From the NCBI RefSeq assembly GCF_001274635.1, contig NZ_LBGV01000001.1:248001-312000 (forward strand): a stretch of 64,000 nt of DNA. Reading direction: 5' to 3'. Position 1 is the first letter of the stretch. Each line of letters opens with the position of its first letter. Shown in pieces: positions 62,013 to 64,000 of the stretch. A model generated the notes under the pieces. It was not told the DNA's origin, did not search any database, and saw nothing but the letters and a program-made list of their open reading frames with translations. The DNA is from Persicobacter sp. CCB-QB2 (lineage in GTDB: Bacteria; Bacteroidota; Bacteroidia; Cytophagales; Cyclobacteriaceae). The position numbers were made by a program, and so were the translations under genes.

Positions 62013-64000
62013 ATGCTATACCCCCGCAGTTTTGAGGAGAAATTAGGTTTTGACCGTATTAGAAGCATCATCAAAGAAAACTGCCTAAGCCCACTGGGCA
62101 TGGCCTATGTGGAGAAGATGCGTTTTTCCAAAAACTTTGATCAGTTACAAACCTGGCTCCAGCAGACGGAGGAGTTTAGAAGAATTTTAACCTCAGGGGA
62201 AAGTTTTCCCAATGCCAATTATATTGATGCGACCAGCGGATTGGACAAAGCCAGCCTGCAGGGCACTTTCCTGACGCAGGAAGAGTTTTTCGATTTGCTG
62301 CTGGCCCTAAAAACCATTGAAGGCATTGTCCGCTTTCTGAAAAGTAATGCAGAGGAATACCCACTGCTGTCTGATATCAGTGGGGCAGTATTCTTCAATC
62401 AGCAATTAGTCCATCAGATAGAAGCCAAAATTGACGATAAGGGTCAGTTACGCAATAATGCCAGTGCGGAATTACAACAAATTCGCGCCAAGATACAGGG
62501 GCAGCAGGTACAGCTTCGCCGGGTTTTGGACCGAATCCTTCGGGAGGCTAAAGCCAAAGGCTATACCAAAGACGATGTAACGCCCACCATTCGTGATGGC
62601 CGGATGGTGATACCGGTGAGTGTTGCCTATAAGCGTTCCATCAAGGGATTCGTTCATGATGAATCCGCCACCGGGCAAACGGTATATCTGGAGCCGGCGG
62701 AAGTGCTGGAAGTGAATAATAGCATTCGGGAGCTGGAATATGAAGAGCGAAGAGAAATAGTTCGTATTCTGACCGTGCTGACGGATGCCCTTCGTCCGGA
62801 ATTAGATTCCCTCAGAAAGGCTTTTCGCTTTTTGGGCTTGGTGGATTTTATTCGTGCCAAGGCCAAATTTGCTGTAAAGCTGGAAGCCCATATGCCGGAA
62901 TTGCATAACCGTACCTTGGTGGAATGGTATAATTCCCGTCACCCATTATTATGGATGGCCCATCAGGAGCAGGGTAAACCTGTGGTCCCTTTAAATATTC
63001 GCCTGAGCCAGCAACAAAGGATATTGGTGATTTCCGGACCGAATGCCGGAGGAAAGTCGGTTTGTGTGAAAACAGTGGGGCTGGTACAGTATATGATGCA
63101 GTGCGGGCTTTTGGTACCCATGGATGGCCATTCCAAAATGGGGATTTTTCAGAACGTATTCTTGGACATTGGAGATGAGCAGTCGATTGACAATGACTTG
63201 TCGACCTATTCTTCTCACCTGACCAATATGCGTCATTTTGTGAATAATGGGAATAAGCGGACGCTGATTCTGATTGATGAATTCGGTACCGGTACTGAGC
63301 CTCAGTTTGGGGGCGCTATAGCGGAATCTTTACTGAGCCAGTTTGCAGAAATGGGCATGTATGGGGTGATCAATACACACTATGGCAATTTGAAGCGCTT
63401 CGCGGATAAAACCAAAGGCCTGGTGAATGGCGCCATGCGTTTTGATCTGGAAAAACTGGAACCGCTTTACGATTTAGAAATCGGCAAGCCGGGAAGCTCT
63501 TTTGCTTTGGAGATTGCCCGTAAAATCGGATTGCCCAAAGAGGTATTGAAAGATGCTCAGGGCCTTGTGGGGGTGGATCAGGTGAAGCTGGACCGAATGC
63601 TGGGGCAGCTGGAAAGTGATAAACGCAAGCTGGAAGAAAAACTGAAGAAGGCGGAAGACCGGGACCGTCGCCTGAAGCTTCGTATGGAAGAATATGAAGA
63701 TTTGAAAGCCAGACTGGATGATAAGCGCCGAGACCTGATTGACGACGCCAAACGGGAGGCTAAAGGAATTATGGAGGGCGCCAATCGTCGGGTAGAGGCT
63801 GCCATTAAGGAGATTAAGGAAAAGAAAGCCTCCAAAGAGAAAACCAAGGAGGTGCGCGAGCAGCTGGAAAAATACAAGGGCAATATTAAAATTGGCCAGC
63901 GAAAAACACCGGCAGCAGAGGTAAAAGAGCCGGAATTCGTGGTTGAAGGCGGTACCATCAAGGTGGGCAATTATGTCCGGGTGAAGGATTCCGGCACTAT
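62013..64000 (+). CDS. mutS2: Endonuclease MutS2, partial (3' end outside the window)
   Basis: 662 codons of an open frame that runs off the window, so about 130 more residues, including the Smr nuclease domain, are expected downstream. The N-terminal MutS-III-like helical domain (MLYPRSFEEKLGFDRIRSII), VTPTIRDGRMVIPVSVAYKR, then the ATPase with Walker A VISGPNAGGKSVCVKT (about residue 340), Walker B LILIDEFGTGTEP and STYSSHLTNMRHF are visible, followed by a long coiled coil (from about 515 to 625). MutS2 acts in recombination suppression or ribosome rescue of collided ribosomes; both roles are known in homologues. No in-frame stop was seen. Confidence 0.92.
   Translation, partial: MLYPRSFEEKLGFDRIRSIIKENCLSPLGMAYVEKMRFSKNFDQLQTWLQQTEEFRRILTSGESFPNANYIDATSGLDKASLQGTFLTQEEFFDLLLALKTIEGIVRFLKSNAEEYPLLSDISGAVFFNQQLVHQIEAKIDDKGQLRNNASAELQQIRAKIQGQQVQLRRVLDRILREAKAKGYTKDDVTPTIRDGRMVIPVSVAYKRSIKGFVHDESATGQTVYLEPAEVLEVNNSIRELEYEERREIVRILTVLTDALRPELDSLRKAFRFLGLVDFIRAKAKFAVKLEAHMPELHNRTLVEWYNSRHPLLWMAHQEQGKPVVPLNIRLSQQQRILVISGPNAGGKSVCVKTVGLVQYMMQCGLLVPMDGHSKMGIFQNVFLDIGDEQSIDNDLSTYSSHLTNMRHFVNNGNKRTLILIDEFGTGTEPQFGGAIAESLLSQFAEMGMYGVINTHYGNLKRFADKTKGLVNGAMRFDLEKLEPLYDLEIGKPGSSFALEIARKIGLPKEVLKDAQGLVGVDQVKLDRMLGQLESDKRKLEEKLKKAEDRDRRLKLRMEEYEDLKARLDDKRRDLIDDAKREAKGIMEGANRRVEAAIKEIKEKKASKEKTKEVREQLEKYKGNIKIGQRKTPAAEVKEPEFVVEGGTIKVGNYVRVKDSGT

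Noticed and set aside
63578..63970. 130-codon minus-strand frame rich in serine and arginine
   Set aside because: Antisense of the Lys/Glu-rich coiled coil of mutS2, a common artefact.

Overview
The window comes from a member of the Bacteroidota, most likely Cytophagales or a close relative. Evidence: type IX secretion (T9SS) sorting domains of both type A and type B, a giant SprB-like surface adhesin, a T9SS plug-domain protein (DUF5103), families largely confined to this phylum (DUF3276, DUF4296, DUF4301, the LuxC-type acyl-CoA reductase next to a ferredoxin), TAnnTTTG promoter boxes, weak Shine-Dalgarno sequences and several TTG/GTG starts. Most genes are housekeeping; there is no prophage or complete insertion sequence.

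Layout. 1-12.7 kb: a beta-barrel protein, an acyl-CoA ligase, a HEAT-cyclophilin lipoprotein, a minus-strand operon (yjjG-like phosphatase, threonine aldolase, two hypotheticals), a MmcQ/YjbR protein, a lipoprotein and a DPP-IV-type peptidase. 12.9-16.1 kb: rpsA followed by ten tRNA genes in a triplicated Val-Thr-Cys order. 16.1-21.2 kb: folE and queD, a carotenoid-type oxidoreductase, cysH and a sugar epimerase. 21.4-35.5 kb: a small secreted protein and a giant T9SS adhesin of about 4550 residues, built from 7 x 534 bp and 3 x 969 bp tandem repeats and split by one frameshift. 35.5-43.3 kb: acyl-CoA reductase, ferredoxin, a DUF58 protein, a PUR-domain protein, an AI-2E family transporter, ychF, an orphan Cas6 and the T9SS plug protein. 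43.8-54.5 kb: an ABC-F ATPase, a T9SS FG-GAP protein, murF, DUF4301, a Dabb protein, an IscA-type protein, thiL (frameshifted), DUF423 (frameshifted) and yidD. 54.5-64 kb: a Fur family regulator, two secreted hypotheticals, a LytTR response regulator facing a degenerate histidine kinase, a Bat-type operon (DUF58, membrane protein, VWA protein), a DUF4296 lipoprotein and the 5' part of mutS2.

Three patterns stand out. (1) A family of about 220-bp intergenic elements with terminal inverted repeats (seven copies plus one old copy interrupted by a younger one) looks like a MITE. (2) Three genes each need one extra G or C inside a G/C homopolymer to restore the family reading frame, which points to a systematic base-calling problem in the assembly. 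(3) A complete Cas6 RNase with its predicted catalytic histidine sits alone, with no cas genes or CRISPR array in the window. The adhesin, the plug-domain protein and the type A sorting-domain protein imply an active T9SS, probably for surface attachment or gliding, although no core T9SS translocon gene lies here.
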